Source: Flavobacterium sp. (GTDB taxonomy: Bacteria; Bacteroidota; Bacteroidia; Flavobacteriales; Flavobacteriaceae). From it: a DNA stretch of 30,292 nt. The notes under the pieces are model-generated. The model was not told where the DNA came from. It saw only the letters and a list, made by a program, of their open reading frames with translations, and searched no databases. The stretch lies in NCBI RefSeq assembly GCF_030146175.1, contig NZ_JASLCE010000037.1:1-30292 (forward strand), in the 5' to 3' direction. Position numbers and translations under genes: made by a program. Shown piece after piece: positions 15,469 through 23,524 of the stretch (the stretch's first letter is position 1; each line of letters begins with the position of its first letter).

Positions 15469-17613
15469 TTAGTTTTTCAATAGTTTGTTACCATTGTTCA
15501 AACCGCGTTTGTTGAGTAGCGGTGTGATATTGGGTTCTTCGCCACGGAATTTTTTATAAAGGATCATTGGATCTTCTGTTCCTCCTTTTTCAAGGATGTA
15601 TTTACGGAAGGCTTTGGCTTTTTCCTGATTGAATAGCGAAGTGCTTTTAAAGGCTTCAAACGCATCGGTATCCAAAACTCCGGACCAGATATAGCTATAG
15701 TAACCGGCCGAATAACCACCGGCAAAAACATGGTTAAAATACGTACTTCTGTAACGTGGAATAATAGAATTGATCAATCCGATTTTCTTCATGGAATTGG
15801 CTTCAAATGCAGTAGCGTCCTGTGTGATGGCTCCGGTTTGCGTATGGTATTCCATATCCAGTAACGAAGCAGCCAGGTATTCTATAGTGGCAAATCCCTG
15901 GTCGAAAGTACCGGATTTTTGTAATTTTTCAATCAGTGCATCGGGAATTACAGCTCCGGTTTGGTAATGTTTGGCATACATTTTTAAAACTTCAGGTTCG
16001 GCAGCCCAGTTTTCCATAACCTGAGACGGTAACTCGACGAAGTCTCTTGGAACTGCAGTTCCGGCCATACTCTGGTAATTTACGTTCGACAATAAACCGT
16101 GTAACGCATGACCGAATTCATGGAAGAATGTTGTCGTTTCGTCAAATGTTAATAGGGTAGGTGCGTCGCCAATTGGTTTGGAATAATTACAAACAATTGA
16201 AATTACCGGAGGAATACGTTTTCCGTTTTCCATTTGTTGCGCACGGTAGGATGTCATCCAGGCACCACCGTTTTTGGAAGCACGCGAATAGAAATCCATA
16301 TATAAAGTACCCACCTGAGTTCCGTCTTTTTCCATAACTTTCCAAACGGTAACGTCTTCATGGTATTTCGGAACATCTTTTAGTTCTTCGAATTTCAACC
16401 CATAAAGATTTTCAGTTACTTTAAAAATACCCTGTTGTACATTCTGAATGCTGAAATACGGTTTTACTTCCTGTTCGTCCAGATTATAACGTTCCTTACG
16501 GATTTTTTCAGCATAATAACGCCAGTCATACGGTTGTACGTCACCGGAAATACCATCGGCAACCATCATTTTTTTGATATCGGCAGTTTCTAGTTTTGCT
16601 TTTTCAAGGGCCGGTTTCCAAAGCTTGGTTAACAATTCGGTTGCTTTTTCCGGAGTTTTAGCCATACTTTCTTCCAATACATAGGCTGCATGGTTTTTAT
16701 AACCCAGTAAGCGTGCTTTTTCACCACGAAGGTTAGCCATCTGGATCAGATTTTGTTTGTTGTCGAATTCGTTATTATTGTTGCCGCGGTTTTGATAAGC
16801 TGTCCAGATTTGTTTGCGCAGTTCGCGATTGGAAGCATATTGCAGGAATGGCATCACACTCGAATTACTTAGTGTAAATACCCACTTTCCGTCCTTTCCG
16901 GAAGCTTTGGCTTTGGCCGCCGCAGCAACGATCAGTTCGTCGGGTAAACCAGCCAGATCGGCTTTTTTATCAATCACCAGTTCGTAGGCATTGTTTTCTT
17001 TCAGAATGTTGTTACCAAACTTTAAGGATAACAACGATAACTCACTGTTGATTTTGCGTAGCTTTTCTTTGTCAGCATCCGACAGATTGGCGCCACTGCG
17101 TACAAAGGCTTTGTATTTTTTTTCCAGTAAACGGGATTGTTCCGGAGTTAGTTTTAAGGTTTTACGGGCATCCCAAACGGTTTTTACCCGGGCAAATAAT
17201 TTCTCGTTCAAATAGATGTTATCGTTGTGTTTGGACGAGATTGGAGCCATTTCCTGAGCGATCGCCTGTAACTGATCGTTTGTGTTGGCCGAACTCATAT
17301 TACCAAAAACAGTCGCAACCCGGTTTAAAAGTTGTCCTGCATTTTCAAGAGCCAAAATGGTATTATCGAATGTCGGTTTGGCCGGATTATTAGCAATGGC
17401 GTCAATTTCCTGTTGGTGGATTTTAATACCTTCCAGTAAAGCCGGTTTAAAATGTTCGTTTTTAATCAAATGGAAAGGAGGAACCTCGTAAGGAGTGTTG
17501 TACGCGGCCAAAAGCGGATTGGTTGGATCGCCGTTTCGCTTGGACTTGTCATCGTTCCCTGAAAGTAAAGACATTCCCACAGTTGTAAGAATCAGAACAG
17601 TTTTTGTAATCAT
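15469..17613 (-). CDS. dcp: M3 family metallopeptidase, peptidyl-dipeptidase Dcp-like
   Basis: 714 residues, the usual length for Dcp/oligopeptidase A-type enzymes. The zinc site is HEFGH at His498-Glu499-His502 in FFHEFGHALHGLLS, with the downstream Glu expected in SQVMENWAAEPE. Further family stretches are FYSRASKNGGAWM, and GYSAGYYSYIWSGVLDTDAF near the C-terminus (the Tyr/His substrate-carboxylate region). It removes dipeptides from, or cleaves, short oligopeptides. The N-terminus (VLILTTVGMSLLSG) looks like a signal peptide, suggesting a periplasmic location as for several Bacteroidota Dcp proteins. Monocistronic, with its own terminator. Dcp and oligopeptidase A are hard to separate by motif, so the symbol is tentative. 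Confidence 0.9.
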   Translation of the reverse strand: MITKTVLILTTVGMSLLSGNDDKSKRNGDPTNPLLAAYNTPYEVPPFHLIKNEHFKPALLEGIKIHQQEIDAIANNPAKPTFDNTILALENAGQLLNRVATVFGNMSSANTNDQLQAIAQEMAPISSKHNDNIYLNEKLFARVKTVWDARKTLKLTPEQSRLLEKKYKAFVRSGANLSDADKEKLRKINSELSLLSLKFGNNILKENNAYELVIDKKADLAGLPDELIVAAAAKAKASGKDGKWVFTLSNSSVMPFLQYASNRELRKQIWTAYQNRGNNNNEFDNKQNLIQMANLRGEKARLLGYKNHAAYVLEESMAKTPEKATELLTKLWKPALEKAKLETADIKKMMVADGISGDVQPYDWRYYAEKIRKERYNLDEQEVKPYFSIQNVQQGIFKVTENLYGLKFEELKDVPKYHEDVTVWKVMEKDGTQVGTLYMDFYSRASKNGGAWMTSYRAQQMENGKRIPPVISIVCNYSKPIGDAPTLLTFDETTTFFHEFGHALHGLLSNVNYQSMAGTAVPRDFVELPSQVMENWAAEPEVLKMYAKHYQTGAVIPDALIEKLQKSGTFDQGFATIEYLAASLLDMEYHTQTGAITQDATAFEANSMKKIGLINSIIPRYRSTYFNHVFAGGYSAGYYSYIWSGVLDTDAFEAFKSTSLFNQEKAKAFRKYILEKGGTEDPMILYKKFRGEEPNITPLLNKRGLNNGNKLLKN

Positions 17614-17745
17614 GATGTTATTTTGATTAATTTAGTTATGTAAAAATAACAGAAAAAGTGATTACCGTCGGTTATGGCACATTTTGTTAACGAATTTTTA
17701 TGAGCCGAATACGGAATATTCTGTTAAAATTTGAAAATTAGATAG

Positions 17746-17753
17746 TACTTTTG
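17746..17753 (+). promoter_or_regulatory. -7 promoter box of the AsmA-like gene
   Basis: TACTTTTG is an exact TAnnTTTG match ending only 4 bases before the ATG at 17758. If it is used, transcription would start at or next to the start codon, giving a leaderless message. No convincing -33 TTTG is visible. Confidence 0.45.
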
Positions 17754-17757
17754 TAGT

Positions 17758-20598
17758 ATGAAGCGCTCCCCTAAAAATATAATCCTCAAGACCCTTAAGA
17801 TCACTGGAATCACAATCGGTAGCATATTGTTGTTATTATTCCTGATTCCGTTGCTGTTTCCGGGAACCATTGCCGAACAGGTAAAAAAAGCCGCGAATCA
17901 AAAACTGGATGGCGAACTGAATTTTAAAGAAACGCATCTGTCGTTTTATAAGCATTTTCCGTCGTTAACGGTTTCGCTGGATGAATTTTCGTTAAAAGGA
18001 TCGGCACCGTATCGAAACGATACTTTGGTGGCGGCAAAAGAGGTGGCCTTCGGAATTAATCTGAAGCGGCTTATTTTCGACAATCAGGTGAGTATTGACG
18101 AGATCTATTTATCCGATGGACAGGCGAATATCAAAGTAGACGAACACGGACACGCGAATTATAATGTCTATATTTCGAATGCGCCAAAAACAGCGGATAC
18201 TACAGAATCGGCTTCCATTCGACTGGATCGGATCGAAATTAAAAATGTCGATTTAAAATACAACGACCTTTCGGCCAAAGTAGCGATCGATGCGAAAGAT
18301 TTTAATTATATCGGAAAAGGTGACTTGGACAAGTCCATTTTTGATCTAACGACTAAGGCGCGAATCGGATCGCTGGATTTCGCTTTTGACGGGGAAACTT
18401 ATCTGAAAAACAAAGTGGTTAATGCCGACTTATTGACGCGGATCAATACGAATTCCCTGTCATTTGTTTTTAGACAAAATAACCTGAAAATAAACAAGCT
18501 TCCGGTTAAATTTATCGGGAAGCTCAACTTTCTGAAAGATGGATACGATATCGATATTCATGTAGAAACCCAAAATAGTAACCTAAACGATTTGTTCACT
18601 GCAATGCCGCCGGCTTATGTAACCTGGTTGGAAAAAACAAAAGTGCAGGGACAAACGGATGTGTTGTTCACATTTAAAGGAATCTACAACGCTTCTCAAA
18701 ATAAAAAACCCGATTTAGGATTGGCGGTTAATATCCGCGACGGTTATATCGCTTATAAAGATACGCCGTTTCCGACTTCGAATATCTTTTTAAAATTTAA
18801 CACCCGAATGCCGTCGTTAAATCCGGATTTATTGGAAATCGATATGGATTCGATCCACTTTAATGTCGGAAAAGACTTTTTGGCTGGAAAACTGTATTCC
18901 AAAGGAACCAAACATATCAACGTAAACACGGATATGAAGGCCAAACTGGATCTGGAAAAATTAAACCGCGCTTTGGGATTGGAAAAGGTAGAAATCAAAG
19001 GATTGCTAACCACGAGTATCAAGGCCAAAGGCGATTATGATGCGGCTCAAAAACTATTTCCGGTTACTGATGGATTTTTAGCGCTACAAGGCGGACGATT
19101 AAAAACGCCGTATTATCCAAACCCGATCGATTCCATCCGAATCAATGCGCGCATCAAAAATACAACCGGTAGTTATAAAGATCTTATAGTAAAAGTAACG
19201 CCGGCCTCATTTCATTTTGAAGGCAACCCGGTGTTTGTCGCAGCCGATTTATCGAATTTTGAAGACCTGGCTTATAAAGTCAAAGCTAAGGGTGAAATTG
19301 ACGTCGCAAAAGTCTATAAAGTATTCCGTCAGGAAGGACTTGACTTAAAAGGATATATCAAAGCCGATTTGTTTTTACAAGGAAAACAAAGCTATGCGAC
19401 TACGGGTCAGTATGGTAAAATGAATAACAAAGGAACCTTGGTGTTACGGGATATTACGGCAAAATCGCAGTTTTTCCCAAAACCGTTCCTAATCAAAGAA
19501 GGCTTGTTCCGATTTGATCGCGACAAAATGTTTTTTAACGATTTTAAAGCGGGCTATGGACAGTCGGATTTTAATTTGAATGGTCAGTTACAAAATGTGA
19601 TCAACTATGTATTGAACGATAAAAGTGTCCTTTCCGGAAACTTCGCGTTGCAGTCCGATTTTCTGAATGTTAACGAATTTATGGCCTACAATCCGGATGG
19701 TGTCAAAACAAATAATTCCAAGGTCAATGCAAAAAAAACAAAACCGAAAGAACCAACTGGTGTTGTTGTCGTACCTACGAATCTGAATGTTTCGGTTGTA
19801 GCCAATGCTAAAAAAATAGACTACGACGGTTTGGTACTGAATGACATGTCTGGAAAAGCAATGGTCAAAAAAGGAAAAATCATGTTGCGTAATGCCGGTG
19901 TAGGGATTATCGGAAGTCGGATGACATTGGATGGTGTATACGACGATGTAAGTGCCGATAAAGCGAACTTTAGTCTGCGTTACCAGGCAAAAGATTTTGA
20001 CGTAAACCGTGCCTATCGCGAAGTAAAATTATTCCGCGATTTAATGACATCGGCCGAAAAAGCCGAAGGTATCATAGGTGTCGATTACCGTTTACGCGGC
20101 GTACTGGATCAGAACATGCAACCGATTATGCCATCGTTAAAAGGAGACGGTGTGGTAACGGTTAAAAAAGTAAAAATAAAAGGACTGAAATTGTTTTCGG
20201 CTATCAGTAAAAAAACAGGATCCGATGGTATTGATAACCCGGATTTAAGTGAAGTAGAAATCAATTCGAATATTAAAAATAATGTGATCACTATTGATGA
20301 AACATTGATCAAAGTGGCTTTATTCCGTTTAAAATTCAAAGGGCAAACTAACTTTGCCGGTCAGATGAATCTGAGAATGCGTTTGGGATTACCGCCATTC
20401 GGACTAATCGGAATTCCGGTTGTGATTACAGGAAACAAAGACAATCCTAAAATAAAAGTATTTAGTAAAACGGGAGAAGAAGTTCCGGAAACCGAATACA
20501 AAGGTACATCGGCACCAGCATCACCGCCAACACCTTCGGAACCAAAACCGGAACCGGCGGCAACACCTGCACCGGTAACTCCAAGAGCAAAGGAATAG
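17758..20598 (+). CDS. AsmA-like family protein (TamB/AsmA-type inner membrane protein)
   Basis: 946 residues. One N-terminal transmembrane helix (about 16-36, ITIGSILLLLFLIPLLFPGT) precedes a very long periplasmic part with repeating β-strand character. Typical AsmA features are LNFKETHLSFYKHFPSLTVS near residue 55, repeated domain boundaries such as ASIRLDRIEIKNVDLKYNDL, and the C-terminal AsmA region (MNLRMRLGLPPFGLIGIPV). A Pro/Glu/Ala-rich tail (about 920-946) ends the protein. AsmA-like proteins of this β-groove type are thought to carry phospholipids between the inner and outer membranes, though direct evidence in Bacteroidota is limited. A short terminator follows the stop codon. Confidence 0.85.
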   Translation: MKRSPKNIILKTLKITGITIGSILLLLFLIPLLFPGTIAEQVKKAANQKLDGELNFKETHLSFYKHFPSLTVSLDEFSLKGSAPYRNDTLVAAKEVAFGINLKRLIFDNQVSIDEIYLSDGQANIKVDEHGHANYNVYISNAPKTADTTESASIRLDRIEIKNVDLKYNDLSAKVAIDAKDFNYIGKGDLDKSIFDLTTKARIGSLDFAFDGETYLKNKVVNADLLTRINTNSLSFVFRQNNLKINKLPVKFIGKLNFLKDGYDIDIHVETQNSNLNDLFTAMPPAYVTWLEKTKVQGQTDVLFTFKGIYNASQNKKPDLGLAVNIRDGYIAYKDTPFPTSNIFLKFNTRMPSLNPDLLEIDMDSIHFNVGKDFLAGKLYSKGTKHINVNTDMKAKLDLEKLNRALGLEKVEIKGLLTTSIKAKGDYDAAQKLFPVTDGFLALQGGRLKTPYYPNPIDSIRINARIKNTTGSYKDLIVKVTPASFHFEGNPVFVAADLSNFEDLAYKVKAKGEIDVAKVYKVFRQEGLDLKGYIKADLFLQGKQSYATTGQYGKMNNKGTLVLRDITAKSQFFPKPFLIKEGLFRFDRDKMFFNDFKAGYGQSDFNLNGQLQNVINYVLNDKSVLSGNFALQSDFLNVNEFMAYNPDGVKTNNSKVNAKKTKPKEPTGVVVVPTNLNVSVVANAKKIDYDGLVLNDMSGKAMVKKGKIMLRNAGVGIIGSRMTLDGVYDDVSADKANFSLRYQAKDFDVNRAYREVKLFRDLMTSAEKAEGIIGVDYRLRGVLDQNMQPIMPSLKGDGVVTVKKVKIKGLKLFSAISKKTGSDGIDNPDLSEVEINSNIKNNVITIDETLIKVALFRLKFKGQTNFAGQMNLRMRLGLPPFGLIGIPVVITGNKDNPKIKVFSKTGEEVPETEYKGTSAPASPPTPSEPKPEPAATPAPVTPRAKE

Positions 20599-20600
20599 TA

Positions 20601-20630
20601 AAAAAACACTCATTTTATGAGTGTTTTTTT
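20601..20630 (+). terminator. Intrinsic terminator after the AsmA-like gene
   Basis: Stem AAAAAACACTCAT/ATGAGTGTTTTTT with a 3-base loop, running into a T-tract. It starts two bases after the stop codon. Confidence 0.88.
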
Positions 20631-20685
20631 ATGTGTTTTTAACGATTAGAAAATCGTAATGTGAAAATAAAATGGAAGTGTAATT

Positions 20686-21087
20686 CTATATTTTGTGAGT
20701 CCAACCTCTTTTAACAGCTATGTTTTTGAGCTTTTTGGCGCTCTTTCTTATTTGACTAGGTGTTTCGATATTGGAGTAATCAATCACAGCATGTCCATCA
20801 AATGGCATATTATCTTCGTATGCATTTAGATTTTTAATGGCAGATACTTCTGCAAATGTTACTGATAAAACACCGGCAGAACTATAATTTTGAGTATAAT
20901 GGTTAAAAGAATCTTGAGCAGAAAATTTCTCACCATTGTAAACAGAGAGTTTTTTATGATCTTTTTCGGAAGGCGTAAATGCTAAAGAGGCAATGTCGTT
21001 TTCAGTTAAGAAAGCTTGTTCTGAAATAAAATTATTTTGAATCCAGCTAGGATGTATTTGCCGATGAAGTAAAGTTGCGACGGTCAT
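20686..21087 (-). CDS. Conserved hypothetical protein, second gene of a two-gene cassette
   Basis: 133 residues with no signal peptide or membrane helix. Stretches that look domain-like are LLHRQIHPSWIQNNF at the start, AFTPSEKDHKKLSVYNGEKF, SAGVLSVTFAEV, FDGHAVIDYSN, and the C-terminal IRKSAKKLKNIAVKRGW. I recall similar small proteins as conserved hypotheticals but know no function. Its ATG overlaps the stop of the preceding gene by one base (TAATG), implying translational coupling and probably a shared complex or effector-immunity type relation. The surrounding DNA is AT-rich compared with neighbours (a sampled row at 20761-20820 is 35% G+C against 47% at 20101-20160), which suggests acquisition by transfer. 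Confidence 0.75.
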   Translation of the reverse strand: MTVATLLHRQIHPSWIQNNFISEQAFLTENDIASLAFTPSEKDHKKLSVYNGEKFSAQDSFNHYTQNYSSAGVLSVTFAEVSAIKNLNAYEDNMPFDGHAVIDYSNIETPSQIRKSAKKLKNIAVKRGWTHKI

Positions 21088-22229
21088 TAAATAATGTTTT
21101 TAGAAATAATACTATTAATTTTGTCCCAGTCAGAAACAATTTTCAAGTCAATACTTTCCTGAAAATCATGGTCGTCGTTTTCCATGTCGAAATAGAATAT
21201 CTCAGCGTTTAAATTACTTAAATCGATCTCCATTGAGATTTCAATATTACCTTTTTTCCATTCAAGAACAATGTTACCAGTTAATGTTGGGAAAATGGCA
21301 GGTAGTTGTAAATCAGAATTAAAATAGGTATTAAAGTAATCTTTAAAAAGTAATGTACTCTTTTGGTCTAAGATCTTACCGTCTACACCATCATACCATT
21401 TGTCTTTCAATTCTAAAAGATCGTTTAATCGAACACTTATGTCAAACGGATCCAATATGTCCATTGATTCAATATTTTCGATATGAATTAGTTTGTGCTG
21501 ATTGTTAAACAGACCGGTTGCTTTTACCGAAATTAATGTTTTGTTTTCATATTCATGAAATGCTGTGGAAATGGTATCATGAAAATCAGGTGTGATTGGA
21601 CATTCGTAGGTGTTGTCTTTTAGTTCAATATAAAAGACTTGTTTTTTTTTGTCTATAGCAGATATACGAACGTTTTCGTGAATCAATTCCGAATATTCAA
21701 GTTTTTCATTTCGAGAAAGCAGTATTTTTCTTCGCGTATTTTTACTGAATTTTACATTTCTTGTAGAAGTATCAGAATTTAGAAAGTCAATTGTTTCGCC
21801 TTCTTTCAGGTTTTTTCCAATTCTGTTAAAATAGTTTAGAAACTTGCTCTCTGTTTCAACAGATTTATCAGAATTTGCATTTTCAATTAATTCAAATACT
21901 TTATCCCGGGCTTTTTCAAAATAGCTAAAATATTCGTCGTTAGGAACACTGATGTTAGGAGTAGCAAAAACACTAATAGTAGTAGCGATTACTATTTGTG
22001 GAATAGTACTGCCTTCTTCAATAGTTGAAAGTTTCAGATAAATATTTTCTGTAAACCCTTTGGGTACTCTTTTTCGCTGCGGATTGAGATCAAGATATAT
22101 TTTTTTTGCGAGTTCGAAAATTAACTCTTCAAAAGCGGAGAAGTCTTCTAAAATATTGACAGGAAGAGTGTGGTCATCAAAACGTTGTCCTTCTAATTTT
22201 GGTTTGATAAAGATCTTCTCTGCTGACAT
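21087..22229 (-). CDS. Hypothetical protein, first gene of a two-gene cassette
   Basis: 380 residues, acidic, with no signal peptide or membrane helix, so probably cytoplasmic. The middle (about 185-250) reads as a small β-rich module (ISAIDKKKQVFYIELKDNTY, LISVKATGLFNNQ). The C-terminal third has LQLPAIFPTLTGNIVLEWKK then ISMEIDLSNLNAEIFYFDME, a pattern I associate with partners of the small 133-residue protein, though no function is known to me. The gene is AT-rich (a sampled row at 21841-21900 is 27% G+C). Its stop overlaps the next start by one base. A promoter with an exact -7 box lies upstream. A defence, toxin-antitoxin or DNA/RNA-handling role is possible but unsupported by any motif seen here. 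Confidence 0.7.
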   Translation of the reverse strand: MSAEKIFIKPKLEGQRFDDHTLPVNILEDFSAFEELIFELAKKIYLDLNPQRKRVPKGFTENIYLKLSTIEEGSTIPQIVIATTISVFATPNISVPNDEYFSYFEKARDKVFELIENANSDKSVETESKFLNYFNRIGKNLKEGETIDFLNSDTSTRNVKFSKNTRRKILLSRNEKLEYSELIHENVRISAIDKKKQVFYIELKDNTYECPITPDFHDTISTAFHEYENKTLISVKATGLFNNQHKLIHIENIESMDILDPFDISVRLNDLLELKDKWYDGVDGKILDQKSTLLFKDYFNTYFNSDLQLPAIFPTLTGNIVLEWKKGNIEISMEIDLSNLNAEIFYFDMENDDHDFQESIDLKIVSDWDKINSIISKNII

Positions 22230-22306
22230 AAATATATAGTAACAATAATAAATTGAAATAATTTTATGAAGAAAAGCAATTAATGATAATACAAGAGCTA
22301 TTAATA

Positions 22307-22337
22307 CAAATATAAGTTTTTTATTTTGCTAGAGAAA
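22307..22337 (-). promoter_or_regulatory. Promoter of the two-gene cassette
   Basis: On the minus strand, -33 TTTC (22334-22337), a 19-base spacer and -7 TATATTTG (22307-22314). The leader would be about 70 bases to the ATG at 22229. The rest of the 261-base divergent gap to 22491 is AT-rich, and I see nothing else recognisable in it. Confidence 0.6.
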
Positions 22338-22490
22338 AGATTGTTTTGTTTGTAAATGGATTAAGAGTTTTTTTGATTGATTTAAATGAATTGCCAAGGA
22401 AAAATCGTAACTTAATTCCTATATTCAAAAATTCCCAAAAGAAAACAGATTTCAGGTTATTTAGCATTCATCGATTTTAAAATCACGACG

Positions 22491-23477
22491 ATGGAAAACA
22501 CAACTGTAACAAAAAGCCTCTTTTTCTGGATGATCATAACCAGTGCGTTCGTACTGACATCCTGTTCCGGACTTCAATCTACCCGGATGCGATCACAATT
22601 GTATACGAGTAATTGTAATCAGCAAAATGTATACAATTACACCGTTGCCGAAATGCCCAAACCAATACACACACTTACGGTTGATACCGTTTTGGCGGCA
22701 CAGCTCAGTTTTAAAAGTCTGAACGTGGCTAATGCAATCGGTGTATTGAATTTGTTGTCGGATTATGTCGCGATTCAAAAGCAGTATAAAAAGAACCCGA
22801 ATATTGAAAACCGGTTAACGCAACTGGAGATCGTTCAAAAACTAAATCAGCGGATTAATATCGCATCACTGGAAGTTTCGGCGGTATCGTCGGAAATGGA
22901 TTGTGAAGAAGAACGTACCAGTCAGATTGCCGATTTTTTAAAAGGGAAAGAAGACGAAACCGAAAGTAAGTTAACCGTTGGGGCGATCGTAATCGGAGCT
23001 ACCGGGGCGATTGCTTCCGGTTTGTTAATCAACAAAGGGAACACCGGCGATTATATCGGATTGGGAACCGGGATCACCGAAGCAACCTTAGGGATGCTGA
23101 TTCTGCGAAACAAACGCAGCATTGAGTTTTATCATAACCGGAACGCTTTGCGTGATATCTGGGAAGGGAGGCCGACCTCTTCTATTTTTCCGCCTACCGT
23201 TTGGTATTATCTGAATTATAGCAATCCAAACGAACCGGAAAAAGTCTCTTTCCGTCGGGAGATTATTGAAAAATGGATGAATTTTGGTCAGATTGCGGAT
23301 GAAAAATCCAAAAAGAAAACCCAATTACTGGAATTGTATTTTGGAAATGGCGGTAAATATTCGGCTCAGGAATTGGACAACCGGGCCAATATGTATGATC
23401 AGCTGGAATCGCAAATCAACCTGATGAAACAGGATTTAAAAGCGCTGTCGATGGAACTGGAAAACCTGAAAATATAA
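22491..23477 (+). CDS. Hypothetical lipoprotein with internal hydrophobic segment
   Basis: 328 residues. The signal sequence ends in the lipobox LTSC, with Cys25 as the lipid-modified residue, so the mature protein is tethered to a membrane facing the periplasm or the cell exterior. A second hydrophobic stretch (about 161-180, LTVGAIVIGATGAIASGLLI, glycine/alanine-rich) sits in the middle and a third short one follows (YIGLGTGITEATLGMLIL). The last 40 residues (QLESQINLMKQDLKALSMEL) should form a coiled coil. No family is recognised. The gene stands alone, divergent from the AT-rich cassette and convergent with the flavin oxidase pair. Confidence 0.75.
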   Translation: MENTTVTKSLFFWMIITSAFVLTSCSGLQSTRMRSQLYTSNCNQQNVYNYTVAEMPKPIHTLTVDTVLAAQLSFKSLNVANAIGVLNLLSDYVAIQKQYKKNPNIENRLTQLEIVQKLNQRINIASLEVSAVSSEMDCEEERTSQIADFLKGKEDETESKLTVGAIVIGATGAIASGLLINKGNTGDYIGLGTGITEATLGMLILRNKRSIEFYHNRNALRDIWEGRPTSSIFPPTVWYYLNYSNPNEPEKVSFRREIIEKWMNFGQIADEKSKKKTQLLELYFGNGGKYSAQELDNRANMYDQLESQINLMKQDLKALSMELENLKI

Positions 23478-23483
23478 GTAGAA

Positions 23484-23516
23484 TATCTTCCGGACAAAAA
23501 CTTTGCCCGGAAGATA
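23484..23516. terminator. Hairpin between convergent genes
   Basis: Ten-base-pair perfect stem TATCTTCCGG/CCGGAAGATA with a 13-base loop, 8 bases before the stop of the convergent oxidase gene. T-runs are weak, so termination strength is uncertain. Confidence 0.6.
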
Positions 23517-23524
23517 AAGTTGTA

